DNA from: Andalucia godoyi
Taxonomy: Eukaryota; Discoba; Jakobea; Jakobida; Andaluciidae
Reading direction: 5' to 3'
Assembly (NCBI GenBank): GCA_009859145.1
Contig: VRVR01000005.1
Coordinates: 124,001-188,000, forward strand
DNA length: 64,000 nt
The notes under the pieces are model-generated. The model searched no databases and had not been told where the DNA came from. It saw only the letters and a list, made by a program, of their open reading frames with translations. Below, one piece after another: positions 39,396 through 49,559 of this stretch (positions are counted from its first letter, which is position 1; every line of letters begins with the position of its first letter). The position numbers and the translations under genes were made by a program.

Positions 39396-41690
39396 TTAAT
39401 GCTCCCCGGTAGCGAGTTCTTGTTCATTGGAAGCCCATTCAATGACCAAATGTCTTCCGTACAAGTGCGTGTTCTTGAGAGTGTCCATTGCCTTTGCAGC
39501 TTCTCCCGGAGTAAGATATTCTACAAAACCAAACCCACGATGCGAGCCATCGAACTTCTTCGGTAAGCGAACAACTTTGAGATGACCAACCGCAGAGAAC
39601 AATTCTCGGATGTCCTTTTCAGACGCCTCAAAGGCAACATTGCGCACAATCAGCTTCGTGTTGGTAATCTTTTTGGCGGCAGGAACAGCAGACTTTGACT
39701 GTGCTTGAGAGAAAGAAATTGAAAGCCTGTGATCATCGAGGACGCTGCCTTGATAGTCATGAAGAGCACGGTGTGCCATTTCCTTGGAGGGAAACTCAAC
39801 AAAACCATACCCTTTCTTCAGCACCACTGCCACGCAACCCGCAAAGAATTCGCGCAAGCCGTGTTCGTTCGTCAAAAAGTTGAGATTCTTGACGTAAAGA
39901 GTGCGCGTTGCGGATGGATCTGCATCCTCATTCGGCAGCATTGACTTTGCGAATTCTTCTTTTTGGTTGACAACGGGAATAGTATCCTTCTGCTCTGACT
40001 CCTTGCGACCCCACTCAAGAAACAGAGGGACCTCTTTGAACTTCTTGTAGGCAAAACCACGGAACGCCTTCTTCGCCATGTTGCGATCAGAAAATTCAAC
40101 GACTGCAGCAGCGCGACCGACAACAGAACGAACAGAAACAACAGTTCCACAAGAGCTGAACAAGGTCTTGAGCTCAGATTCGGAAGTATTCGGTGGCACG
40201 TTTTTGACCAGAACACATTCCGGAGTCATGCTTTTGATGAGTTCTTCGGTATCCTTGAGCAACGCCGTTTCTGCCAATGCAACCCGGACAGCGACTGAAG
40301 CACCGTGGGCATTTACCAGAGCTGACTTCTCAACGCCGAGTCCCTGTGCAGTTGACTCCATGACAGTCGCGGGGTTCATGTAAGCGGCATTCCAGTTCTT
40401 CTGATCTTTGGCTTGTGCCTTCAACTTCTCTTCCTTTTTTCGCTTAAATGACGATGTCGCCTGCTTTGCAGACTTTGCATCAACCACTTCTTCCCGCTTT
40501 TTTGCAGGCAGAATGTGCAGCAATCGACCCATGAAGACAGTACCGTCGAGCTTTTCCTTTGACTTCTCTGCCGATGATGTATCCATGAAGGACACATATG
40601 CGAAGCCGGTCGTCTTGCCAGAAACCGTGTCCTTTGGAATATGAATATCCTCGATTTCCCCAAAGGGAGTCAGCAGCGCTTCCAGATGATCTTCAGTACA
40701 CATAAACGGTAGATTTCTCAGAAACAGTCTCTTTGGATCAAACTCTGACTCCACCTCCTCGCCTTTGCAGCTAGACACGGCTTCAGTCGTTGTCGCGTTC
40801 CCGTCTTCTTCGTCTTCTTCTGTGTTGTCAGTATTCGTCCCTGTCTTTTCTCCATCTGATTTCGCAAACGGAACACGCCCGGCCGCTTTGGCTTTCGAGA
40901 GTACATCATGGTTAGAAGAAGAAGAAGTGTCGTTTTGATACTCTGGCTTTTCGTCATCGCTTGCGTCATCGCCGTCCGAATTGGATTCATCATCCGAAAA
41001 TTCAACCGCCTTGCTCTTGAAATACGAAAGGTTGTCCTTTCCTGCGGTTGCATCCACGTCATCTTTGGCCTCATTGTGCTCGTCGTGAGCAACGTCATGC
41101 TCAACGTCGCGAACCGGAAGGTCTTCATACTCGTCGTCAGAGTCCTCTTCAACGATTTCATTGTCTGTTCGGGATCTTTTTCCCGCTGGGGCCGACACTC
41201 CATCATCATTCATCCAGATCTTTCCTTTTCCAAGACCCAAAAACTCATTTAGTTTGTCCTCATCGACACTTTTCCCATCCTTTTCACCACTTTTGCTGTT
41301 GCTCCCGTTCTTTTTTTCGCTTTTGTCCTGCTTGTCCTTCCTATCCAACTTTAGGAATGCTGCGTCTGGTTCCGGATGGCTTCTCTTGAACGCAGAAGAG
41401 CCTTCGGAATGCTTGCTCCACGGCTTGAGCTTGTCATCACCTTTCGACAAGGCTTCCTCCACTGCAATTTTTGAAGTCCCGACGAATGTGTTGTGAAACT
41501 GCTTCTTGATAGTTTCCGCATCTTCAGTGGAAGTGCATCCCACAAACGCAATTCTACGCGACTGTCCCTCTTTTGTCGTCAAAACTTTGCAATCCGTCAG
41601 CGTAATACCCGCCGTCTTTGTCAAATGCAATCGCAAGCTTTCAGAAGTTTGATTTTTCGGCAGATTCCGGATAAATAATCTTGTCGACAT
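39396..41690 (-). CDS. MRD1: MRD1/RBM19-type five-RRM rRNA-processing protein
   Basis: 764 residues from MSTRLFIRNLPKNQ (ATG at 41690). Five RRMs: about 1-75; 315-395 (RLFLRNLPF...TGFAYVSF); 500-580 (VLVKNVPPN, with a degenerate RNP1 RAAAVVEF); 590-670 (LYVKNLNF...GYGFVEF); 680-760 (LIVRNVAF...RGFGFVEY). A long acidic linker separates RRM1 and RRM2. Five RRMs correspond to yeast Mrd1; animal RBM19 has six. The protein binds pre-18S rRNA and the U3 snoRNP in the nucleolus. No introns. Confidence 0.92.
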   Translation of the reverse strand: MSTRLFIRNLPKNQTSESLRLHLTKTAGITLTDCKVLTTKEGQSRRIAFVGCTSTEDAETIKKQFHNTFVGTSKIAVEEALSKGDDKLKPWSKHSEGSSAFKRSHPEPDAAFLKLDRKDKQDKSEKKNGSNSKSGEKDGKSVDEDKLNEFLGLGKGKIWMNDDGVSAPAGKRSRTDNEIVEEDSDDEYEDLPVRDVEHDVAHDEHNEAKDDVDATAGKDNLSYFKSKAVEFSDDESNSDGDDASDDEKPEYQNDTSSSSNHDVLSKAKAAGRVPFAKSDGEKTGTNTDNTEEDEEDGNATTTEAVSSCKGEEVESEFDPKRLFLRNLPFMCTEDHLEALLTPFGEIEDIHIPKDTVSGKTTGFAYVSFMDTSSAEKSKEKLDGTVFMGRLLHILPAKKREEVVDAKSAKQATSSFKRKKEEKLKAQAKDQKNWNAAYMNPATVMESTAQGLGVEKSALVNAHGASVAVRVALAETALLKDTEELIKSMTPECVLVKNVPPNTSESELKTLFSSCGTVVSVRSVVGRAAAVVEFSDRNMAKKAFRGFAYKKFKEVPLFLEWGRKESEQKDTIPVVNQKEEFAKSMLPNEDADPSATRTLYVKNLNFLTNEHGLREFFAGCVAVVLKKGYGFVEFPSKEMAHRALHDYQGSVLDDHRLSISFSQAQSKSAVPAAKKITNTKLIVRNVAFEASEKDIRELFSAVGHLKVVRLPKKFDGSHRGFGFVEYLTPGEAAKAMDTLKNTHLYGRHLVIEWASNEQELATGEH

Positions 41691-41927
41691 TTTTTTGCGA
41701 ACTGTGTTCCAGATCGAGTGTGGACAAAACAAACGAAAACAACTCGAAAAGCGCTGAAAACGAAATCATTCGGAGCCGCAGACGGAAAAACGGAAGAGCG
41801 AAACGGGGGGCATCCAGTAGCGCAGCTGGCCTTCTGTAGTGGGCTCGTGTTCCGGGAAAAGGATGAAAAGGCTGAAGAGACGCAGTGTCTCCAGCTGTGC
41901 ATACAGCATAATGCATTTGCCTCATAG

Positions 41928-42052
41928 ACCGTTAACACCTTTTGAAGAACACGGTGCGCATGCACTTATGCGTGTTGGGGTCTGCCCCCGTAGACTGCTG
42001 ATTATCGCAGGATCGATTGTCATGCAGCACGGCAATTACTGTACCAAGGAGA
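41928..42052 (+). pseudogene. Fanzor/TnpB remnant, copy 2 (internally deleted)
   Basis: Matches 26764-26782 joined to 26965-27078 with one substitution in about 115 bases (CACTTATGCG for CACTTGTGCG). The join lies in CTTTTGAA, which occurs at both edges of the missing 182 bases in copy 1, so the DRD motif is deleted and only EEHGAHALMRVGVCPRR remains. Confidence 0.75.
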
Positions 42053-43191
42053 CCTTTCAAGAAGTACACAGAGTCAGTGAACGAAATGCTGGATTACGAA
42101 GGAAGCAAGCTCAGATTTTACATGTTTGCAAGTCTGCACGGGAGGATCAATTTCAACCCTTTCGTCAGATTGTTATTGTTGTGTTGTTGTTATTTTTGAT
42201 CGTTTTCTTTTCTTTTCTTTTCTTTTCTTTTTTTTAATTTTATTTATATTGTGGTGCTTTGGAGGGGTGTGTGCAAAGCCTCACAACAGTGGTAGTGAGT
42301 GGGACGATAACTCTTTATTTCATCTTGGTGAATTGTGATAGAATGAGGGCTTATTGGATAGTCAACTATTTATCTGCAAAAGTCGCTAGGCAAGACCGTC
42401 ATAATTAAATTTAAAAAAAGAAAATAGCACAATATCAGAAACTGCATTTTGAATGAATAAGAGGGGAAAGTGGAATCAAGGGGCATGAAAAGAGGGAAGA
42501 AAAATGTGCGGACTTTCAACAAGGATTTCATCAATGACAATATCGTGTAGAATTGCAAATGAAACACAAGCCTTGAAAACTCCCAGTTCTCAAATCCCCG
42601 TTGCCTTCCTCCATCAAAGCAGCTGTAAAATGCCACAATGGTGGAGTACTGACCCTGGAAGACAGAAACCTGGTGCTCCAAGCAGAAAATCCACCCCGGT
42701 TAAGAATAATATCCCAAGGTGTCTGGAGGTCCCGGCTACTGACGAGCTGGCACACAATTCTCCTTGGTTTTGCATATCCCAGAAAGTGATGGGATGGGGA
42801 GAACGCAAAAGCATTTCATGAAGAAGAAGAAAACACATACTCTCACGCATACTCTATTGTCTGCACTCTGCGCTCTGCGCTCTGCATTCTAAAACACTGA
42901 CGAAAAAGAAGCGGGCTCGAAAGTCGAAAAGTGAAAGATGAAAAATGGACAGGGAAACACGACAGGGAAACAGCACGAAAAGGACGTTTTTCGCGCCTGT
43001 GCAGCTAGTCTCAAATACTTGCATCATCCTCAGCAATTCCGGTTATTTTACGACAGGAAAGCACTGGCTGCGCAGGCTTCCAAAGGTTCCAGCGAAAGCT
43101 CATGGTGCACGCTGCACTCTTCTTTCCTTTCGTTTTCCTTTTTAGCTTTGTTTGATGGGCCTTTTTCTTTTCTCAGCAAGTGTTGTTGGCT
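42053..43191. other. Region without a recognised gene
   Basis: Just after the Fanzor remnant one frame reads FKKYTESVNEMLDYEGSKLR then FYMFASLHGRINFNPFVRLL (42055-42174), which looks protein-like but stops in a T-run. At 42620-42789 another frame reads NGGVLTLEDRNLVLQAENPP and continues to a stop. I recognise neither. 42840-42895 has CTCTGCG tandem units. 43130-43180 is T-rich and ends TTCTCAG, a possible 5'-UTR intron acceptor for the next gene. Confidence 0.4.
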
Positions 43192-45114
43192 ATGTCGTCC
43201 GGCGCAGGTTCGGTTCCATCCGATAAATTTGATCCTTATGTGATCTTAAATGTGTCTCGTGAATGCACTGAATCGGAAATCACTGCAGCCTTTAAGAAGC
43301 TGCGGTATCTGTACCATCCTGACAAGCACACCGATACTGCTGTCAAGGAAATTGCACAACGCAAGTTCACGCAGCTGCAGGAAGCTTACGCTATACTAAG
43401 TGACTCGGAAAGGCGCATGCGGTATGACCTCTTCGGAGAGGTCGCTACACCAAGCTCGAACATGCAGGTGGCTGTTCCGTCGAAATCGGTCGAAGCAATG
43501 AAAAGGGAATGGGAGCGGGCCAGAGCTCAGCAGCGAATTCGGGAATTGGAGGCTAAAATTAATGTTAGAACCGAACTTCGAGCAACTTTAAATGTTGAAC
43601 AGGTGCTATTTGGAGCGAAACGGCAAGGCGGAACGGCAAGGCGAAATGAGAATTTGATGTTTCCAGGTTTGAACGTGGGTCGAAAGCGGTCTCGAAGTGA
43701 ACACCGTACTGCCGAGTCTCGGTTTGTCGCGCAAGAAATTGTGAATCGATTGGCTCTGATTAAGCTGACACAGATTGCCGTCACGCAGTCGTTCCAACAA
43801 CAAATTGGGGCGTCGACTTTTTTGGAGTTTGCAGGAACTGCAGTGAGCTTGAATCGGAACCAGGCAATTGGAAGAGCAGAAGTCACGTTGCGAACAACGC
43901 TGGGAGATTCGCTTTCCATTCTGGAACTCGTTGCGGGTGCTTCGTCTGTGCCGCAGCTGTCGTCCCTCGTTTGTCGCGTATCGAGGCAAATTTCCCCTTT
44001 TGTTTGGGCACAAATTGGAATTCAAAGACCATTTTACTTATCTAAATCTGCAAGCATGTCATTCGTGGCGCGCACTCAACTTTCTGAAAAATCGGTTGGA
44101 CAGCTGCAATATGATTTGGGAGGCGATAATCCAGGCGTATCTATGTCATACTCCAAAACTGTGGTGCACAAACACTCGCACGATCAATTGGACGCCGAAG
44201 AACAAGGAAAGAAGAACAAATTTGATTACGACGACGATTTTGACGCCTCCACGATTCCTCAAGAACCGAAGGCATCAACGTTTTCCGGACGGCTGCATTT
44301 TGGCTTGGCGTCACTGGCGTCGTTTTCTTCATCCTGGAATCACCAGCTCGGAGATCTGCAACGAACTCATGGAAAAGTCACTGTGCGAGCGGATACGCTG
44401 AATACCGAAGAAATGACTGGTATTGGCTTCGGTCTTGAAACCAGCTTGTCTCGTGCTTTTGGAGAACATAATCGCTGTGGAATTGGCTTGAATATTGGCT
44501 TGATCAACGGAATCTCGCTGACGCTGCGATTCGACCGAGGAGGTCAGAAGATTGTTCTTCCTGTCGTGATTGCGTCGTTGTTCGATTGGAAGTCTGCTCT
44601 AGCGTCATATGCCATTGTCGGTTCAGTGATTGCCGTTCTTCAGTTTGGCTTTTGGAAGCCGGGCGATGCTGCGAAGCGGAAGCGGGAAGCGGAGGAAAAG
44701 AAGAAAGAGCAAACGGAGTGGGTGTCTCGCGAAAAAGAACGCGCCTCCATGGAACAGCAGATTATCAAGAATGTTGTTGCGCGCAAGCTTGCAGAAGAAG
44801 AAGCGAAAAATGGTCTTGTCGTTGTTAACGCCAAGTTTGGTTTGTTGGATGAGGAGGACAGCGTCGAAGGTCAGGATCGCGTGGCTGATGTCACTCTGGC
44901 CATGCAGGCACTTGTTGACGAGAACTCGCGTATTGTTGTTTCTGCCTCGGTGCCCAAAGGCCGGCTCGACGGATTCTGGGATCCTGCTCCCGACCGTCCT
45001 CTGCGTGACAAATCCCTGCGAATCGTGTACCGCTTCCAGGGACATCTTCACGCTGTCGACATTCGGGATGGCGAAGCCATTTTGCTGCCTCAGCAAAGTC
45101 ACCGCGTGGATTAA
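43192..45114 (+). CDS. DNAJC11: DNAJC11-like mitochondrial J-domain protein
   Basis: 640 residues from MSSGAGSVPSD (ATG at 43192). J domain at about 15-82 with the HPD motif (LYHPDKHTD). The middle (about 150-450) is the predicted beta-rich region of the family. The C-terminus (about 480-640) is the DUF3395 domain with EKERASMEQQIIKNVVARKL and RIVYRFQGHLHAVDIRDGE. This combination is specific for DNAJC11, an outer-membrane-associated partner of the MICOS complex that maintains cristae. One hydrophobic stretch (LASYAIVGSVIAVLQFGF, about 470) could be a membrane segment. Convergent with the next gene, 85 bases apart. Confidence 0.9.
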   Translation: MSSGAGSVPSDKFDPYVILNVSRECTESEITAAFKKLRYLYHPDKHTDTAVKEIAQRKFTQLQEAYAILSDSERRMRYDLFGEVATPSSNMQVAVPSKSVEAMKREWERARAQQRIRELEAKINVRTELRATLNVEQVLFGAKRQGGTARRNENLMFPGLNVGRKRSRSEHRTAESRFVAQEIVNRLALIKLTQIAVTQSFQQQIGASTFLEFAGTAVSLNRNQAIGRAEVTLRTTLGDSLSILELVAGASSVPQLSSLVCRVSRQISPFVWAQIGIQRPFYLSKSASMSFVARTQLSEKSVGQLQYDLGGDNPGVSMSYSKTVVHKHSHDQLDAEEQGKKNKFDYDDDFDASTIPQEPKASTFSGRLHFGLASLASFSSSWNHQLGDLQRTHGKVTVRADTLNTEEMTGIGFGLETSLSRAFGEHNRCGIGLNIGLINGISLTLRFDRGGQKIVLPVVIASLFDWKSALASYAIVGSVIAVLQFGFWKPGDAAKRKREAEEKKKEQTEWVSREKERASMEQQIIKNVVARKLAEEEAKNGLVVVNAKFGLLDEEDSVEGQDRVADVTLAMQALVDENSRIVVSASVPKGRLDGFWDPAPDRPLRDKSLRIVYRFQGHLHAVDIRDGEAILLPQQSHRVD

Positions 45115-45199
45115 AAAGAAAACTGACAAAAGAGCATCCGCATCCTGTTCAAAAATTGAGATATCTTCACTTGTGCTGATTTGGATAATGTACAGATGG

Positions 45200-47866
45200 T
45201 TACAAATTATGATCCCGTAAACTCGTAGACAAGTCCACAGAATACATGGGGATCTTGCGTGAGGTGGATGCAGAACTCGGTGCAGCACTCAATGGACGGC
45301 GTGAACCGGGCTGGCCGCCATGGTTCCTGTCCATTGCGGTCGACAAATTGACAGACGAGCTGGAGGAAGGTTGAGAAGCTGGTTGAAGAGTAACTTGCTG
45401 CGTCTTGACACGCGCTATCCTCTGCAGTGCTTCTTTGACATCGTCTTGGCGATTGGCATCCATTCCAACAAACACCGCGAAATCAGCAAGAGATTTTCCC
45501 ACAAGAGACAAAACGGACGCAGTAACTCGAGAATGTCTCCAAGGAATATGCCGCATCTGCGAATGGACAGCGGACAAACACTCCAACACTGACGTCATGG
45601 TCTTTTTCTCTGTAGCAGAGAAAACCGATGAGATGGAAGGGAACGAAGAACTCGGAGCTTGCACAACGACAATGCGCTTGTGTTGCCCCTCCACAACACC
45701 TTCCACCGTTGCAATGAACCACGCAGTTGCGGGTTTCTTGACAGTGGAGAAATACGTCGACAAGCGGGTCACCAAACGTTCAAAATCGACAATTGAGTGA
45801 ATGCTATGTGCTGGCCAGTCTGCCCAATGGACTTCCAGAGCATGTTTTGATGAAGTTGCAGATACCGGCGTAGAAAGCGAGCACGGATCCGCAAGAGGGC
45901 CGTGAGACTCGACAACAGCGAACTGAGCAGTCAGTTGCGATGGAGCGTTCAAAGATTTTTTGAAAGCATCCGCAACCCATCGAGAAAGAACGCCGGGACC
46001 TCTGGATTTGCTGCCGATGGAAATTTCTTCGGAAAGCAAGTGATCAAGCAAAAAATAAACCACCGTTCCCGCTGTCGAGTCCTTGAAAACGTGCTTGGTA
46101 ACGTCCGAATTTGTGGAATCCGGGAGGAAAATTCGATCAAGACCGTACGAAGACTTTGCAGGAGGTGCAACCAGCAGCTGTGTTCGATCATCGCTCACGG
46201 AAACCATACTCGATGTAGAAGACAAGTTGAGGAAAACCTTGACAGAAACGGGGTAAGGAGGCAACTGCTGAGCCTGAGATGCAGAAGATGTCAGAGCAGA
46301 GTCACGACGGACAGGAGACACAGACAAACTCTGCAACGTCAGTTCGTTGTCATCAGACGCACTGCGATCTCCGGCACGGTCATGACGATTAACTCCCTTT
46401 GGAGAAGCAGTGTCACCTTGGCTCTTCTTAATTTGTGCAATCAAGTGCTCCTCGCGAAACCGCACGAAAGAAAACACCCCTTCCAACAAATCTGCGGAAA
46501 CGCGACCCAAATACTCGTTAAACTGATCACAGACAATTGTGGCATGCGCACGAAGCGTGACATTGTCCTTGCGAAGTTCAGAAGCATATCTGCGGATCTG
46601 TGCGCATCCAGAAGATGCTCGATGCAACCGCTGTCGGAATCCATCATTGTCACGTTCCAGTTTCTGTCGGACAGATGCCCATTGCGATCGCTCACGTTCT
46701 CTCTCTGCATCCGCCTCGCGTTCTCGCTCACGAACGCTCCTCTTTTCCGGCACTTGCAACTGCAAATGCAGTTTCTGTTTTTCCTCTTCCGTCTCTGCAA
46801 TTACTTTCTTCAGCTCTGCAACTTGACGTTCAAGATCCATGGACCATGCCATGGCACCTGCGCGCTCTCGCTTTTCTTCTGCAAGCAGCCGCTCCATGCT
46901 CTGGTATCCATCCTCTTTTTGTTTCGCAGCGGCTTCCAAGCGGGCAGCGTCTCTCTTTGCAAGTTCAATTCTTTCTTGAAGCGCGGCAATCTGGGTCTGA
47001 TACTCTGCAACACTGTGGCCATTGGTCTCGCCGTCCTCCTTTGCATTTTGATGGTCTTGGCCGTGCCTCTCGGGGGCCGTGGAATGGCCGAAAGACACTG
47101 CGGACTGAGAATCGACCAAGGATTTCACGAGGCCTTGCAATCTGGAAGTGTCCTTTTCCAGATTTGCATTCTCTTCTTCCAACTGCGCACATCTAGTTTG
47201 CAAGCTTCGCAGGGATGACTGCGAATTGTGAAGTGCATACTGTAAGTCAGCAACGGCTTCTCTGTGCGCCTTTTTCAACATAAGAATCTCTCTTTCATGT
47301 TGATCACGAGGGATAACGGGTACATTTTGGTACAACGGAGAAGGCATCACAGGAGGCGGGGAGCCCAACATTTCGGGCTCGCCACTGGAAAGTGATGACA
47401 AGGCTCTGTGCTGGAATGACTGCTGTTGCGATGAGCTTGAATGCGATGACCCCGATGAAGAAGGCATAAACTGGTGATTTTTGGATGCAGAGGCCGAACT
47501 CTGCAGAGCAGCGGATTCGGGACGCATGTCAGACGAGTCGAAATCCAAACTATCCAATGCCTCGTCGTCTCCAAGTGCGCCGGGTTGGTTCTGGACTCTT
47601 TGCCAACCAACTTCTGCAGCTCTTCGTTCCCATTCAACAATTTCATCGCGCTGTTTTTTTGATAGAGTCTTTTCTCGCTCTCGAGAGTCCTTTGCACGCT
47701 CGTTAAGCAAAAACCACTGGTCATCACTCACCTTCGCTCGAACAGCAGCCAGCTCAGCAAGCTCGGAGTCAGAAAGTTTGTCTTTTTTCTGTCGAGAAAG
47801 ATTTTTCTTGAGCAAATAGATCAGACGATCATGCGACGGCAACGAAGCGTTATTATTCGGATCCAT
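45200..47866 (-). CDS. Kinesin-14/Vik1-like protein with C-terminal motor fold lacking the P-loop
   Basis: 888 residues from MDPNNNASLPSHDRL. N-terminus helical then Ser-rich; coiled coil about 190-430; C-terminal motor-like domain about 540-840. Motor landmarks: SYGLDRIFLPDSTNSDVTKH (the F.FDRVF...SQ.DVF strand), HALEVHWADWPAHS and ATAWFIATVEGVVEGQHKRI in place of the switch region, and HIPWRHSRVTASVLSLVGKS leading to EALQRIARVK, equal to the HIPYRDSKLT...LGG and final FA.R.K helix of kinesins. The GQTGSGKT P-loop is replaced by STAGTVVYFLLD and DLAGSE is absent. C-terminal placement and loss of nucleotide residues parallel yeast Vik1/Cik1. A kinesin relationship is inferred from these spaced blocks. 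Confidence 0.65.
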   Translation of the reverse strand: MDPNNNASLPSHDRLIYLLKKNLSRQKKDKLSDSELAELAAVRAKVSDDQWFLLNERAKDSREREKTLSKKQRDEIVEWERRAAEVGWQRVQNQPGALGDDEALDSLDFDSSDMRPESAALQSSASASKNHQFMPSSSGSSHSSSSQQQSFQHRALSSLSSGEPEMLGSPPPVMPSPLYQNVPVIPRDQHEREILMLKKAHREAVADLQYALHNSQSSLRSLQTRCAQLEEENANLEKDTSRLQGLVKSLVDSQSAVSFGHSTAPERHGQDHQNAKEDGETNGHSVAEYQTQIAALQERIELAKRDAARLEAAAKQKEDGYQSMERLLAEEKRERAGAMAWSMDLERQVAELKKVIAETEEEKQKLHLQLQVPEKRSVREREREADAERERERSQWASVRQKLERDNDGFRQRLHRASSGCAQIRRYASELRKDNVTLRAHATIVCDQFNEYLGRVSADLLEGVFSFVRFREEHLIAQIKKSQGDTASPKGVNRHDRAGDRSASDDNELTLQSLSVSPVRRDSALTSSASQAQQLPPYPVSVKVFLNLSSTSSMVSVSDDRTQLLVAPPAKSSYGLDRIFLPDSTNSDVTKHVFKDSTAGTVVYFLLDHLLSEEISIGSKSRGPGVLSRWVADAFKKSLNAPSQLTAQFAVVESHGPLADPCSLSTPVSATSSKHALEVHWADWPAHSIHSIVDFERLVTRLSTYFSTVKKPATAWFIATVEGVVEGQHKRIVVVQAPSSSFPSISSVFSATEKKTMTSVLECLSAVHSQMRHIPWRHSRVTASVLSLVGKSLADFAVFVGMDANRQDDVKEALQRIARVKTQQVTLQPASQPSSSSSVNLSTAMDRNHGGQPGSRRPLSAAPSSASTSRKIPMYSVDLSTSLRDHNL

Positions 47867-48747
47867 CTACACCGATGATGGCCTATTTAGGTATCTTTTT
47901 TTCTTCTTTTTTTTTTTTGAAACCTGAAAAATAGATGAGTTTTCTTCTTCTAATCAAATAAGAAAGGTAGGATGGTGAATGAAATCACGGGTTTTGCGTG
48001 TCGATCTGAATTCAACCGGGAAAAAAAAAAGAACAGCAGAAAGGAAAGAAAAAAACTTGTCATTGCAACAGAAAGGATCGGACAGCGGAAGCAAGGACAA
48101 ACAAAATCAAGAGGCGTTGGGTTCTTGCGGCATGGGACTACAGTGGATTCCGCTGCTCCAGAAGCTATTCTGCGGCTCCAGCGTGGAACAATGAAAACCG
48201 GCAGCATCCTCTCTCAGAGTGCCCTGGTTGCCGGAGTCCTATGAAGTTCACGTAAAACCATAGCGGCGTAGGATGGTATGCACCGTGACAGATGCTTTTT
48301 ATGATAGGGGAGTGTGACAGTAACATGACATTTAAAAAAAGCCAGGAATGGTACAAACGAGCCAGGCCGTGCGACCACAATCATTTTCGAGGGATCTTGT
48401 TCGACAGTGTTGACGAAATCGGCAGCGAGTCTGCAGGTATTTGATTGAATGGTACTCAGGAAAAATACCTGGATCAATCATTTGACAGCGACTTCCAAAC
48501 ATTGAAAGCATGCAAATGGAAATGGGGAAAAAACCAATGAACCGCTCTTCCAGAACAGATACGGAATGCCACGAATGAGAATTCTCATCACCGACGTTGT
48601 AGACGGCTTCGCGAGGTCTTGTACCATAAGACACAGTTCAGATGAAACCGTGATTGCGAAATTTGTCGATCATGAAACCGTTGCCGTTTGGACGGGCACT
48701 CTTTCTTCAAACAATCGCGCAAACAGTCCTACAACCAGCCACACAAA
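47867..48747. other. Region with unresolved short ORFs
   Basis: About 880 bases. Minus-strand frames 48634-48500 and 48455-48214 (with VEQDPSKMIVVARPGSFVPF and ending LRELHRTPATRAL) could be two exons of a small gene, and a plus-strand frame at 48566-48778 (MPRMRILITDVVDGFARS) overlaps them. Composition does not decide between strands and I find no homologue. 47880-47925 and 48015-48060 are T- or A-rich. Confidence 0.3.
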
Positions 48748-49314
48748 TCACACCCGCTTAAAGATGTGTTCCTGGTAGTACTTTAGTTCTGCAATGGACT
48801 CGAAAATATCATCCATGGCTCTGTGCTTGCACTGCTTTGGAAAGACTGGGAGCTGTGGAAACCACCTTTTCGCAATTTCCTTGACTGAACTGACATCGAT
48901 AATTCGATAATGCAGATACTGATCCAAACTCGGCATATATCTAGCCAAAAATCGCCTGTCCATATGCACGGTATTTCCGCCGAGTACAGCCTCGCCACGC
49001 TCACAATGCTGTGATACAAGGTCAAGAATTATCTTCTCAGCATCACGTTCGCTGACGACACTGTCGCGAACTTTGCGTGTCAGACCCGATTCGCCATGAT
49101 GCTTTATGCACCAATCGTTCATTCCGTCTAAAACGTCGTCCGACTGATGAATCACAATCGAGTCCACGGTTCCAAGGATATTAAGATCGCCATCGGTTAG
49201 AACCACTGCAACTTCAAGCAAACGACAGGTCTCCACATCAAGACCGGACATTTCGCAGTCTACCCAAACAATGGGCATTCGAGCCTTCTGAGACACCGCC
49301 ACACAATCACTCAT
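48748..49314 (-). CDS. REXO2: Oligoribonuclease (REXO2/Orn), DEDDh 3'-5' exonuclease
   Basis: 188 residues from MSDCVAVSQKARM. All catalytic motifs are present: WVDCEMSGLD (Asp and Glu), the DGMNDWCIKHHGESGL block specific to oligoribonucleases, GNTVHMDRRFL (Asp) and HRAMDDI (His and Asp). The enzyme degrades 2-5-nucleotide RNA ends, in mitochondria and cytosol in animals. There is no strong mitochondrial presequence from this start. Length is standard. Confidence 0.96.
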   Translation of the reverse strand: MSDCVAVSQKARMPIVWVDCEMSGLDVETCRLLEVAVVLTDGDLNILGTVDSIVIHQSDDVLDGMNDWCIKHHGESGLTRKVRDSVVSERDAEKIILDLVSQHCERGEAVLGGNTVHMDRRFLARYMPSLDQYLHYRIIDVSSVKEIAKRWFPQLPVFPKQCKHRAMDDIFESIAELKYYQEHIFKRV

Positions 49315-49559
49315 GTGCGTCCCTTTTTTTAATGGTCACCATATCCTTTCGACAGAACAAACCGGTGCAAGGCACGAGACGGAGAGAGATCCAAGCGCGT
49401 CTTCGATGCGCACTTTCGTACTACAGTGGATGTCACTCATCCGTTTCACAGTGAATTGCAGACTTGCAATGTTGCAAGTTGCAAGAGAGATGGGATTAAA
49501 ATCCCACTGACAAAAGGACAGGTCCGGACACATCACCACAGGCAGCGTTCTTCAGAAAA

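Noticed and set aside
45902-47218. 438-codon plus-strand ORF opposite the Vik1-like gene
   Set aside because: Antisense shadow of a coiled-coil coding region; Cys/Arg-rich without domains, and the minus strand has kinesin landmarks.
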